The notes beneath the pieces were generated by a model that did not search any database, was not told the origin of the DNA, and saw nothing but the letters and a program-made list of their open reading frames with translations. From Planktothricoides raciborskii GIHE-MW2 (GTDB lineage: Bacteria > Cyanobacteriota > Cyanobacteriia > Cyanobacteriales > Laspinemataceae), in the NCBI RefSeq assembly GCF_040564635.1, contig NZ_CP159837.1, positions 5,195,001 to 5,259,000 on the forward strand: a stretch of DNA of 64,000 bases. Direction: 5' to 3'. Within the stretch, counting starts at the first letter, position 1; each line of letters starts with the position of its first letter. The translations under genes were made by a program, and so were the position numbers. Below are positions 1-8,878 of this stretch, piece after piece.

Positions 1-7
1 TAAATCG

Positions 8-1876
8 ATGCCGATATTGAATCCCGGAAAATTTATAGGCAAGCGATCATCAAGCAATTTTAAACTACCCCCCCAATTAACTGCGATCGTCTCCTTAATT
101 TGCGTTTTGCCATTCTTAATGAATCTCTTGGGGGTAGATTTTGCCTCATCTCAATATGCCTTAGATTTTGCGGCAGCAGCTAATCTCGATCCTCGTATTC
201 TTGACGATCAACTCCATCAGACTTTAGCCGGAAGTTTTACCCATACCATCCTAGAGTGGAGTGCATTTTGTGCAGCGATATTCACCACAATTTTAGCATT
301 TGCCCACTTTACGATTAAGCGCGAGACAACCACTCTGGTCATTGGTATAGCCCTATTATGTGCCGGAATCATGGATGCTTTTCATACATTAGCGGCAGAT
401 CGGTTAATTAGTGCGGCTGCGGATAATCATAACCTAATTCCCTTTACTTGGGCAATTTGCCGAATGTTCAACGCTTTACTCACTATCATTGGGGTGAGTA
501 TTTTTCTGTTTTTTAAGTCAGAAAAGTGGCAGGGGAATATCACCGTAGTCATTATCACTAGCTTAATTTTTGGTTTAATCGCCTATCAGATGATTAAAAT
601 TAGTGCTACCAGTCATACTCTGCCGGAAACGATATTTCCTGATTCCTTGATTACTAGACCTTGGGATGTGGCTCCTTTAATAACGTTTATTTTAGCCGGT
701 TTACTGGTTTACCCAAAGTTTTACCAAAGGTATCCCAGTGTTTTTGCTCATTCTTTGAGCGTTAGTACCATTCCTAATGCCGCCACTCAAATACACATGG
801 CTTTTGGTTCAAAGGCTTTGTTTGATAATGATTTTAATATTGGTCACTTTTTAAAGATTATTGCTTACCTAGTTCCCTTAGCCGGATTAATCATCGATTA
901 TATAAAAACCCATCATCAATTAAAGAAAACAAATCAAAAAATATTAAATGAAATTGATGATCGGAAAAGAGTCGAGGAAAATCTCCGCCGTTCTGAAGAA
1001 ATGTTAAAAACCAAAAACGAAGAGTTAAATCAAGCTTTTGGTGAATTACAATTGGCGCAAATTAAGTTAATTCAAAAAGAAAAAATGGCCAGCCTAGGAA
1101 ATTTAGTTGGCGGCATTGCCCATGAAATTAACAATCCCATTAATTTTATTTATGGGAATTTATTTTATACCGAAGAATATACCAAATTTTTGCTAGAGTT
1201 AATTCATTTATATCAAGAAAATTATCCTGGATTAACTCCAAATATTGCCGCCAAATTAGAGCAAATTGAACTAGAATTTATTGAAGAAGACTTACCGCAG
1301 CTAATCACTTCTATGAAACATGGCAGCAATCGCATTCGAGAGTTGGTCATTTCTTTGCGAAACTTTTCTCGGCTGGATGAAGCTGAATTAAAAGAGGTGG
1401 ACTTACACCAAGGAATTGAAAGCACTTTATTAATTTTAAAAAATCGACTGGATAATAAAATCACTGTGATTAAAGAATATGGTGAATTGATGCCAGTGGA
1501 ATGTTATCCCGCCCAACTCAACCAAGTGTGGTTTAATTTGCTCAATAATGCCATTGATGCCTTAAAATCCGATCCCAGTTTAGAACCTAAACAAATTACG
1601 ATTCGCACCGAAATGAGTTCAGCGGACTTAGTGACGGTAAGAGTTAAAAATAATGGGCCGGTGATTCCCATAGAAATTCAACAGCATATGTTTGATCCTT
1701 TTTTCACCACTAAGCCAGTGGGTTCGGGAACCGGATTAGGATTGGCGATCGCTTATCAAGTGATGCAACAGCATCATGGTCAGATTTCTTGTCAGTCCGA
1801 TCCAGATATCGGCACAGAATTTATGATGACTTTCCCGATTCATTATTCCCAGTCTGACGGAGGCGATCGCCTCTAA
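8..1876 (+). CDS. Membrane-anchored sensor histidine kinase
   Basis: Two-component sensor kinase at the inner membrane. The first ~300 residues hold about seven hydrophobic segments (for example ~24-44, 79-101, 108-125, 140-170, 175-197), resembling the membrane sensor modules called MASE; the exact class is not certain. A coiled coil (~300-355) leads to a His box reading GGIAHEINNPINF with the phospho-acceptor at about H372, an N box NLLNNAIDAL, and a G box FFTTKPVGSGTGLGLA. All catalytic boxes look intact. There is no receiver domain, so its partner regulator is elsewhere. The frame is open to the left window edge, so the true start may lie upstream of the ATG used here. The next gene converges on it after 14 bp. 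Confidence 0.85.
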   Translation: MPILNPGKFIGKRSSSNFKLPPQLTAIVSLICVLPFLMNLLGVDFASSQYALDFAAAANLDPRILDDQLHQTLAGSFTHTILEWSAFCAAIFTTILAFAHFTIKRETTTLVIGIALLCAGIMDAFHTLAADRLISAAADNHNLIPFTWAICRMFNALLTIIGVSIFLFFKSEKWQGNITVVIITSLIFGLIAYQMIKISATSHTLPETIFPDSLITRPWDVAPLITFILAGLLVYPKFYQRYPSVFAHSLSVSTIPNAATQIHMAFGSKALFDNDFNIGHFLKIIAYLVPLAGLIIDYIKTHHQLKKTNQKILNEIDDRKRVEENLRRSEEMLKTKNEELNQAFGELQLAQIKLIQKEKMASLGNLVGGIAHEINNPINFIYGNLFYTEEYTKFLLELIHLYQENYPGLTPNIAAKLEQIELEFIEEDLPQLITSMKHGSNRIRELVISLRNFSRLDEAELKEVDLHQGIESTLLILKNRLDNKITVIKEYGELMPVECYPAQLNQVWFNLLNNAIDALKSDPSLEPKQITIRTEMSSADLVTVRVKNNGPVIPIEIQQHMFDPFFTTKPVGSGTGLGLAIAYQVMQQHHGQISCQSDPDIGTEFMMTFPIHYSQSDGGDRL

Positions 1877-1890
1877 ACGGAGGATCTGGG

Positions 1891-4251
1891 TTAATCCGTT
1901 GTCCATGTTTCAATTTCTGCGATCGGTAACAACAAAGTAGCTTCGATCTCTTGCCGCAAATCACTGGAAACGTAAGTCGCCCGGTTTAAGCAATCAATCA
2001 ATAACTGATTGCCATAATAATATTGCTTCAGTAATTGCTCTTGATGATAAGTAAACTGCCAATCATGGCCAAGATCGCGATATTCTGCCATCACCTGTTT
2101 TAAGCGATCAGTCCAAGCGAGACGATTTGTTTGCCACCACTTTCTGGCCATTTTTAATCGCTCAGTCCAAGCATGAGGATTAATATCCCAATCTTCCATT
2201 GTGCTTTTAATCTGTTCATCGGACTGGGTGAGGTCTTGTCTCAGCTTCGCCAAAGACTTTTCAAATTCAGGATTGATGGCAAAATCAAAAGCTAACACTC
2301 GAAGACGCGCTTGAACATAAGCCAAGGTCAAAGCTAAATCACGAGTTAAAGTGGGGGCTAATGCGCGAGCTAAAGTAAGAACTAAAAGATAGTCCAGGTG
2401 CAGAAACCGTTCAACCGCTAAATCAAAACCAGGGTCGCACCCTAGAGTGAGCCGAAGGTCAAGGTCAAGGTCACTTCGATTCTGGTTGAGTTGGGGAAAT
2501 AGCGCTAAATAAAACCCTCGAACTGCGGCAGGTTTAAAACTACTAGGGACAGATAAAGATTTTTGATAAGCCCAGGTCAAAAATGCCTGTAGTTTTTCAT
2601 CTCTAGCGATGAGGCGATCGATTTTAATTTTCATTAATCGCAGTAGTTCATCGCTATTGGTCATCATCTCATTCGTCAGTAAGAACACTTCTCGCCAAAT
2701 CGGTTGAGTCACCGAGTTAACCAATCCTAATAAACTTTCAGGATGTTGCGACTTGACAATCGCTCTTGCCGTAAAATACTGTTGAAATGTGGGATGATAA
2801 AACGAGTAAATGCCCGGTGTTCTTTCGACCAATAATCCATGTTGAACTTCAATAGATTTTAAAATTGCCTCACTATCTTTGGGTGATGTCTCTAGATTTG
2901 TCTCTGGTTCAGTTAACTGGTTCATCGATTCCAGAATATACTGAACTAAATCTGACTTTTGGACAAAGTATTCTCCCCACAAACAAATTCTCAGGGCTAT
3001 TTTATCTAGTAAATCTTGTTTAGTCTTTAAGGATAAGTGGCGATAGATTTCGTCCCCGGCTAAAGATTTTTCCTCATCCCATTGATTCAAGAGGATTTGC
3101 ATTCCCTGTTCATACAATTGAATTTGAGTCTCAGGAAACTCTGCGGTCTGTTCAAAAACTAAGCATAAGAGGGTCAGGAGTAGGGGATTCCTGGCTAAGG
3201 TTTGAATGGCGGGATTTTCTCGTATTTTCTCGATCAAAAAATCCACATTTATGTCGGTTTTGGCGTGAAACCATTTGCGGATAAAGGTAACAATCTGTTT
3301 AATGTCTAAATCGGCAACTTGAATTTGAATGAAATTTTCTAAAACATATTCTGGCAGTGCCATCCGGCAGGCGATCGCAAATTGATTCAAACTAAACTTT
3401 TCCGTAAACTCTCTAAGTTGTCTGAGGATTCGCTGCTGAGATGTCTCTGGGACTTCATCAATTCCATCCAATAAAATCATCACTCGCCCACGAGACATCA
3501 GTTCTTCTAGAGCCGGAATAAATTCTATTTCTGCCTCGGTATTGGGAGCATAAACCTGGGTAATATATTCTATTAAGCTGAGTCGTTCTTGTACTTGAGC
3601 AAACTCTTTCATTGGGATAAAAATCGGCACTAGATGGGAATTAAAATGACCCGCATTACATTGCATTGCTAGATATTTTAAAAATGTACTTTTCCCCGAT
3701 CCAGGTTTTCCCAATACCATGACTTTGGGATAACGCTCAACGGCTTTTAATCCTAATACTCTCGGTTCAGATATATGCCCTAGTCCGAAGTAATCGAAGT
3801 TTTCTAGGGTCAATTTATGGGCACATTCAGCCATGTCTAAAGAGGGTTGGCGCGGATTTTTCTCTAAAATATGAACTTTAGTGTAAAGCTCATGCAAACC
3901 GATGGATTTTGAACAATCTAAAAAATGCGTTTTACCGCATAATTTTGTAATGGTTGTATGGACGATTCTTCTCAATTGTTCAACTAGCTTATTGATGCGA
4001 TTGCTGTAATTGCTTAGGTCTTCCTCATCTAGTTCGGCAATTTCTTGCCATTTTAAATCAAGGCGTAAGCAAATTTCTTTAAAAATATAGGATTCAATAG
4101 ATTTACCTTGGAAAAATTTTTCGATAGAATCACGATGATTAAATCCAATTTGAACTGCGAGATTTATTTCGGTAAAATCTTTACGCAAAAAAGATTTTTT
4201 TGCTTTTTTATTTCCTTTGTGTGAGGTTTTTAATGTCTGAAATTTCATCAT
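1891..4251 (-). CDS. NACHT-domain STAND NTPase, possible defence or signalling switch
   Basis: A 786-residue signal-transduction NTPase of the NACHT type. Walker A is GKPGSGKS (181-188) and Walker B is VMILLDGIDEVP (257-268), with the acidic pair typical of NACHT. The first ~75 residues form a small helical, HTH-like domain, followed by a linker and then the NTPase. Winged-helix/helical parts follow to ~560. Around residues 615-690 there is an alternating low-complexity stretch of Leu/Ala with Asp/Arg, then a charged, Trp-rich helical C terminus. Bacterial NACHT proteins are known to include antiphage proteins; whether this one is, is inference from architecture and from the defence genes 7 kb away. 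No enzymatic effector domain is recognisable. Confidence 0.8.
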   Translation of the reverse strand: MMKFQTLKTSHKGNKKAKKSFLRKDFTEINLAVQIGFNHRDSIEKFFQGKSIESYIFKEICLRLDLKWQEIAELDEEDLSNYSNRINKLVEQLRRIVHTTITKLCGKTHFLDCSKSIGLHELYTKVHILEKNPRQPSLDMAECAHKLTLENFDYFGLGHISEPRVLGLKAVERYPKVMVLGKPGSGKSTFLKYLAMQCNAGHFNSHLVPIFIPMKEFAQVQERLSLIEYITQVYAPNTEAEIEFIPALEELMSRGRVMILLDGIDEVPETSQQRILRQLREFTEKFSLNQFAIACRMALPEYVLENFIQIQVADLDIKQIVTFIRKWFHAKTDINVDFLIEKIRENPAIQTLARNPLLLTLLCLVFEQTAEFPETQIQLYEQGMQILLNQWDEEKSLAGDEIYRHLSLKTKQDLLDKIALRICLWGEYFVQKSDLVQYILESMNQLTEPETNLETSPKDSEAILKSIEVQHGLLVERTPGIYSFYHPTFQQYFTARAIVKSQHPESLLGLVNSVTQPIWREVFLLTNEMMTNSDELLRLMKIKIDRLIARDEKLQAFLTWAYQKSLSVPSSFKPAAVRGFYLALFPQLNQNRSDLDLDLRLTLGCDPGFDLAVERFLHLDYLLVLTLARALAPTLTRDLALTLAYVQARLRVLAFDFAINPEFEKSLAKLRQDLTQSDEQIKSTMEDWDINPHAWTERLKMARKWWQTNRLAWTDRLKQVMAEYRDLGHDWQFTYHQEQLLKQYYYGNQLLIDCLNRATYVSSDLRQEIEATLLLPIAEIETWTTD

Positions 4252-4743
4252 AATTTGGTTCCTATTATTGTTTCGGTCGTGATTTTATTTTTATGCCAAT
4301 ATGATCACTTTAATTTTCCCAAATTGTCAGGGATATCTCTAGCTGGACGTTTTGAATTGATCGCGACTTTAAATTATCGGTCTAGGGAAAATTTCAGAAT
4401 TGCGCTTAAAAAAACAGACTAAATTATTACCAATCATTTTAATCTGAACCGGAGCCTACATTTTTCATCGCTAAGTTGTCATCTAGGGAGAAGATGCCGT
4501 CGGCGATCGCAAGAGCGCAATTTTCTCACTCTATTCAGCATTTTGGCCAAAAATTACAAAAAAAAACAAATCGTTACAAATCGTTATAAATCCGAGCTAA
4601 ATTTTGCCCAATCTCGCGAAATATGGTGAATGCCAACTCTTGCTAAGTCGGAGGGGAGTCGGAGGGGAGTCCGAGGGCAGTCGGAGCAAGGGTGACAAAG
4701 AAAAACTTACCAGAGCCCACAAGAAGGCAAATTTTTTTGAGAC
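4252..4743. other. Intergenic region with short direct repeats
   Basis: About 490 bp between two minus-strand genes. It is AT-rich near the NACHT start and probably carries that gene's promoter. Near 4650-4690 a short unit reading GTCGGAGGGGA is repeated about three times. A short open frame at 4604-4840 on the plus strand shows no protein-like features and overlaps the VOC gene, so it is not called. Confidence 0.4.
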
Positions 4744-5436
4744 TTATGTTTGCACTTCTGACAGTCTTAAGCCTCGAATATTCTCACAGGAAAAAGTTTC
4801 CTGTCCATGGTTCCGGCGATCGATTAGCTCAATAATCTGACCCGCCCAATTTCTGACAAACCACTGACATAAAGATCCATCATTTTGTGGGTGAGTTGAT
4901 AAGGGAATAAAGCCTTTATTTCGCCATTTTTCCACGGCTCGATCCATGTCATCAACCCGAATGGCGATATGAGGCACTCCATTGACCCCTCTCTGTTTCA
5001 GAAACTGCTGATTTTGATCCTCCGGTGAATTCGGGGCTAGTAAGACGATGATTCCCCCACAGGGAAAGACCGCCGAGAGAAAATACATGGCTAATTCAGG
5101 GGGAAAAGGTTCGGCCTCTGCACAAAAATCATCAGGCCATTTTCCCGGCCCTTCGCTGATTTTCGCTCCCCGATCTACCAAAGCATTCCCATAGTTTTTC
5201 AGGGAGTCTTGGTCGGAAAACATGAGGACGAAATGGTCTACAATGACGCGATCGCCAAACAGGTCGATTTCAAACGTAGACTGGGCAAAAAAATCTGGAG
5301 ATTTGCACTCAGGTCGATAAGTTAACCGGCCATTATCCTCAATAAAAGGAGATATGAGGATGTTTTCGGACGCTTTATACCCAGATAAGTTTAACTGTGT
5401 CGGGCGGTGGTTTGACTGACTATATTGGTCTTTCAT
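4744..5436 (-). CDS. VOC (glyoxalase/dioxygenase) superfamily protein
   Basis: A 230-residue protein with two halves recalling the vicinal-oxygen-chelate fold. The first half contains DRVIVDHFVLMF and the second VPHIAIRVDDMDRAVEKW followed by QIIELIDRR, the His-start and Glu-end pattern of a VOC metal-binding module. The family includes glyoxalases, extradiol dioxygenases and resistance proteins; the substrate cannot be told from sequence. It is divergent from the class II aldolase-like gene across a 337-bp AT-rich gap, so the two may be co-regulated. The ATG at 5436 is the only good start. Confidence 0.7.
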   Translation of the reverse strand: MKDQYSQSNHRPTQLNLSGYKASENILISPFIEDNGRLTYRPECKSPDFFAQSTFEIDLFGDRVIVDHFVLMFSDQDSLKNYGNALVDRGAKISEGPGKWPDDFCAEAEPFPPELAMYFLSAVFPCGGIIVLLAPNSPEDQNQQFLKQRGVNGVPHIAIRVDDMDRAVEKWRNKGFIPLSTHPQNDGSLCQWFVRNWAGQIIELIDRRNHGQETFSCENIRGLRLSEVQT

Positions 5437-5773
5437 GGCTGTCTTTAACTAATTTTTAAAAACTAAATATGGGCAAACAATCGACTTCACTTTAGATTTA
5501 TGGTTTGATCAAATCACTTTTTATTTTAAAAAAAGTCTATTTTTAAATTTTTAAATTTTAATCAATATCATTAATAGAATTATTAATACAATTATCAATA
5601 GAATTATGGTAATAGCGTTAGTTAATTCAGACAGTTTAATCCTTGGAAAAAGCGATCGCTATTTCGGCGCTAATCATACCAATAGGTAAATAATATGTTA
5701 ACTTTTGTAAAGAATATTAGTTTATACGCTAACTTAAGATCGTAAATTTTGTCAACTTACTTCTTCACAAGCG
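5437..5773. promoter_or_regulatory. AT-rich divergent promoter region
   Basis: About 340 bp between divergent genes. It is very AT-rich with several runs reading AATTATTAATA or TTTTAAATTTTTAAATTTT. It must hold the promoters of both flanking genes, but I could not assign a specific operator. No GTA-N8-TAC NtcA box was found here. Confidence 0.4.
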
Positions 5774-6538
5774 ATGTCTATTCAACCCGGACTACCCCAA
5801 CCGCCGACGTGCGATCGCGTTGAAGATCGGCGATTACATCTAAAACAACGTTTAGCCGCAGCCCTGCGTCTGTTTGCTCATTATGGATTTGATGAAGGAG
5901 TCGCCGGACATATTACAGCCCGTGACCCGGAATTAACGGATCATTTTTGGGTCAACCCATTCGGGATGTATTTTGGTCATATTCGCGTTTCTAATTTATT
6001 GCTAGTCAATCACAAAGGTGAGGTAGTTCATGGTAATAAGTTGGTGAATGCGGCGGCATTTGCGATTCACTCGCAAATTCACCAAGCCCGTCCTGATGTA
6101 ATTGCCGCTGCACATTCCCATTCCCTCTATGGCAAAACTTGGTCAACCTTGGGACGTTTACTCGATCCCCTGACTCAAGATGCTTGTGCTTTCTATCAAG
6201 ATCATGCCTTGTTTGATGACTATACTGGAGTGGTTCTCGATCTGAAAGAAGGTCAACGTCTGGCAAAAACTTTAGGGGAAAAAAAAGCAATTATTTTAAG
6301 AAATCATGGCTTACTGACCGTGGGTCATTCTGTGGATGAAGCGGCTTGGTGGTTTATTACAATGGAGCGTTCTTGTCATGCTCAGTTAATGGCCGAGGCA
6401 GTGGGTAAACCTGTCTTGATTTCTCCAGAAGTGGCTCGTTTAACTTTTAGTCAAGTGGGCACTCATTATATGGGCTGGTTTGGCTTTCAGTCCCTCTATG
6501 AAAAAATTGTTCGGGAACAGCCGGATTTATTGGATTGA
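5774..6538 (+). CDS. Class II aldolase/adducin-family protein
   Basis: A 254-residue member of the class II aldolase/adducin fold, which uses Zn to cleave or epimerise sugar phosphates or related hydroxy acids. Seen in the sequence: the His-rich zinc motif AAAHSHSLYGKTWS, the downstream RNHGLLTVG with the third His, and the N-terminal GFDEGVAGHITARDP typical of the family. Length matches the family. The substrate is unknown. The ATG is preceded by a weak ribosome-binding sequence. The VOC gene is divergent to it. Its downstream region is packed with repeats, so it is probably transcribed alone. Confidence 0.85.
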   Translation: MSIQPGLPQPPTCDRVEDRRLHLKQRLAAALRLFAHYGFDEGVAGHITARDPELTDHFWVNPFGMYFGHIRVSNLLLVNHKGEVVHGNKLVNAAAFAIHSQIHQARPDVIAAAHSHSLYGKTWSTLGRLLDPLTQDACAFYQDHALFDDYTGVVLDLKEGQRLAKTLGEKKAIILRNHGLLTVGHSVDEAAWWFITMERSCHAQLMAEAVGKPVLISPEVARLTFSQVGTHYMGWFGFQSLYEKIVREQPDLLD

Positions 6539-6569
6539 TATTTTTTGTTGGTTGTTGATTGTTGGTTGG

Positions 6570-6601
6570 GGCCGCCATCGGCCGCCATCGGCCGCCATCG
6601 G
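6570..6601. repeat. Short tandem repeat, unit CCGCCATCGG
   Basis: Three consecutive copies of a 10-bp unit CCGCCATCGG follow the aldolase-like gene. The same GATGGCGGC-type unit appears near 40196-40284 between ureE and ureF, so it is a dispersed simple repeat in this genome. Confidence 0.7.
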
Positions 6602-6612
6602 GAAGAAAGTGA

Positions 6613-6683
6613 AAAGTGGTAGGGGCGAATGGCCATTCGCCCCTACCACTTTTGTACGGGCGAATGGCCATTCGCCCGTACAA
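6613..6683. repeat. Two adjacent perfect palindromes
   Basis: A 40-bp perfect palindrome at 6613-6652, centred on GGCC and with arms ending AAAGTGGTAGGGGCGAAT, is followed directly by a 32-bp perfect palindrome at 6652-6683 with core GGGCGAATGGCCATTCGCCC. The same GGCGAATGGCCATTCGCC core type recurs near 25354-25381. They could act as a transcription terminator for the upstream gene, though no T run follows. Confidence 0.8.
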
Positions 6684-6704
6684 GTGAAAAGTTATGCATA
6701 AATA

Positions 6705-6757
6705 TCACTATTCACTATTCACTATTCACTATTCACTATTCACTATTCACTATTCAC
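6705..6757. repeat. Heptanucleotide tandem repeat TCACTAT
   Basis: About seven copies of the 7-bp unit TCACTAT in tandem. Heptad simple repeats of this kind are common between cyanobacterial genes and change copy number readily. Confidence 0.85.
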
Positions 6758-6773
6758 TCTTCCCCTACACCTC

Positions 6774-6852
6774 TTACCCTGAGCCTGCCGAAGGGCTACA
6801 CCTCTTACCCTGAGCCTGCCGAAGGGCTACACCTCTTACCCTGAGCCTGCTC
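6774..6852. repeat. 31-bp tandem repeat, about 2.5 copies
   Basis: A unit beginning CTACACCTCTTACCCTGAGC and ending CTGCCGAAGGG is repeated about two and a half times just downstream of the convergent SRPBCC gene. Confidence 0.75.
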
Positions 6853-6896
6853 TCCTGCCCCCCTGCCGATGGCGGGCTCCTCTGCTCCTCATCCCT

Positions 6897-7283
6897 TCAT
6901 GTTTCTTGACGGTTTAAAAATTCTCGCAGTCTAACTAAAGTTAGGGTTTGTCCCAAATTAAGGGGGAGTAGAGAGATTCCTTCTAGGTTGGATTGTACCC
7001 AGCCATCCCCCCAGTACCACTGGTGAAAGCCATCAATCCCCTGGCTGAGGATTAAGCGGAGACAATTAGATTGGACGATTTTGACTTGATGTTGAATGGT
7101 GACAGGCCCGATCGCGGTGGTAAAAGTGAGTCCGGGATGCAACTGTTCGGCAATGCCGGGGGAAAGCTGTTGTGGCCAAAGCCACTGTTGCAAATGATCC
7201 GATCGCAATAAGCTATCGCGAATGGCGGTGGCTGAGGCATCAATTTCGATGCGGAGATTACTTTGTTGAAAATTTCCTAGCAT
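6897..7283 (-). CDS. SRPBCC (START/Bet v 1-like) small ligand-binding protein
   Basis: A 128-residue protein whose order of segments fits the SRPBCC fold: an opening strand NLRIEIDASATAI, helix SDHLQQWLWPQQLSPG, strands TFTTAIGPVTIQHQV and LRLILSQGIDGFHQWYWG, and a C-terminal helix. These proteins bind hydrophobic ligands or act as cyclases; the ligand here is unknown. The ATG at 7283 is chosen; a GTG at 7304 would add seven residues. It is divergent to the Hsp33 gene, 227 bp away. Confidence 0.6.
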   Translation of the reverse strand: MLGNFQQSNLRIEIDASATAIRDSLLRSDHLQQWLWPQQLSPGIAEQLHPGLTFTTAIGPVTIQHQVKIVQSNCLRLILSQGIDGFHQWYWGDGWVQSNLEGISLLPLNLGQTLTLVRLREFLNRQET

Positions 7284-7510
7284 TTTTCCGTGGGGTTGAA
7301 TCACTGCGGGTGGACGTTTTCCCGATTGTAAAACATCCCAGGAGAATTTGTTCTAGGCTACAGAGGAACAGGGGCGAAGCGAAGCAGCGCAACAGCAAAT
7401 CCCTAGATCAACGCGCCACCAATTTTTCTGCGGAAGTAATTTTTCTAGCGGTTCGCGAGCGTCGCAACGTAAAATAATGTAATGAGGTGTTAAGAAATGT
7501 AAGGTTTATT

Positions 7511-8404
7511 ATGGCGGATCAGTTAATTCGTGCCACCGCTGCGGATGGTGGCATTCGTGCCGTGGGGGTGATTACCACCCGATTGACCGAAGAAGCCCGA
7601 AAACGCCACCAGTTGTCTTATGTAGCCACCGCCGCCCTGGGTCGGAGTATGTCTGCGGGACTGCTGTTGGTTTCGAGTATGAAGCGTTCAGAATCGCGGG
7701 TCAATATTCGGATCAAAGGGGATGGGCCGCTCGGTGGCCTCTTAGTCGATGCCGGTTTAGATGGCACGGTGCGGGGTTACGTGGACAACCCACAGGTGGA
7801 ACTGCCGCCAAATGCCAAGGGGAAATTGGATGTCGGTGGGGCAGTGGGTCAGGGTTATCTTTATGTGGTGCGAGATGTCGGCTATGGTTATCCCTATTCC
7901 AGTACCGTAGAATTGGTGTCCGGGGAAATTGGCGAAGATATTACCCATTATCTCGTCACCTCAGAACAAACTCCCTCGGCGTTGATGTTAGGGGTGTTTG
8001 TGGGCGCTGAAGGTGTCACCGCCTCTGGGGGTTTACTGTTACAGATTATGCCTAAAGCCGCTACCGATGAAGCTCTGGTGGAAACTTTAGCGTCGCGGGT
8101 TGAAGCTCTCCAAGGTTTTACACCGTTGTTGAAAGCGGGAAAAACTTTGCCGGATATTTTGCACCAACTGCTTGGAGATATGGGTTTATCGATTCTCCCA
8201 GAAAGACAACTGGTGAGATTTCATTGCGGTTGTTCTTCAGAACGGATGTTAGGGGCATTGAAAATGTTGGGAGCGGCTGAACTCCAAGATATGATTGAGA
8301 AAGATGATGGGGCTGAAGCCATTTGTCACTTTTGTAACGAAGTTTATACCGCGAGTGCGGAGCAGTTGGCTGAGTTAATTGTCGAGTTGCGCCGAGAAGG
8401 TTAA
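7511..8404 (+). CDS. hslO: Hsp33 redox-regulated chaperonin
   Basis: A cytosolic holdase chaperone switched on by oxidation: zinc is released when four Cys form disulphides, and the protein then binds unfolding clients. The zinc site is visible near the C terminus as FHCGCSSERM and CHFCNE. The N-terminal domain begins DQLIRATAADGGIRAVGV and contains GRSMSAGLLL and IRIKGDGPLGGLLVDA, all typical of Hsp33. At 297 residues it has the normal family length. The ATG at 7511 starts the conserved protein; an upstream in-frame codon at 7487 gives an unsupported extension. Confidence 0.97.
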   Translation: MADQLIRATAADGGIRAVGVITTRLTEEARKRHQLSYVATAALGRSMSAGLLLVSSMKRSESRVNIRIKGDGPLGGLLVDAGLDGTVRGYVDNPQVELPPNAKGKLDVGGAVGQGYLYVVRDVGYGYPYSSTVELVSGEIGEDITHYLVTSEQTPSALMLGVFVGAEGVTASGGLLLQIMPKAATDEALVETLASRVEALQGFTPLLKAGKTLPDILHQLLGDMGLSILPERQLVRFHCGCSSERMLGALKMLGAAELQDMIEKDDGAEAICHFCNEVYTASAEQLAELIVELRREG

Positions 8405-8878
8405 TTGCGGACGATTTAAATCAGGTGTAACCGTTGGCGGCTCGATCGCCCTGGGGCAATGAATCAATTGCCCCTTCTCGGATTCAGTTGTCTGTGTAAC
8501 TCTAGGAAAAAATTAATCAAATCTAAAGTTTTCGGCTGGGTGTTTCCCGACAGGGGCGATCCGCTTGCGGAGGGCGAGGGAATCGACTGCTGATGAAACA
8601 ATAAAAATATTAAATCCGCTACAATATCCACCAATCCAATTCACCAATCGGGCGATTAGAGCAGACATGAGGCGGGAGGGGGTGGTTCCAGCCCAGGGTG
8701 ATGCCGATCGCACGGAAAATGTCTATAATTTCACCAGTTTCCCCAGGCAAACTTATATTCATCGGTTTGTAATCAGTCAATAAAAAACAATTTCAGATCA
8801 AAAATTGCGGTAAAGTCGTTGAGAACACTTTTGCTCAAAGCGACTCCAAGACGGCTAGAAGACTATTTGTGGGTAGGT
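8405..8878. other. Intergenic region, no gene recognised
   Basis: About 470 bp after hslO. Short open frames on both strands show no recognisable protein features. It presumably contains the promoter of the downstream membrane repeat protein, but no consensus -35/-10 pair stood out. Confidence 0.4.

Noticed and set aside
4604-4840. Small plus-strand gene before the VOC gene
   Set aside because: It is made partly of short GTCGGAGGGGA repeats and overlaps the end of the VOC gene; no protein features were seen.
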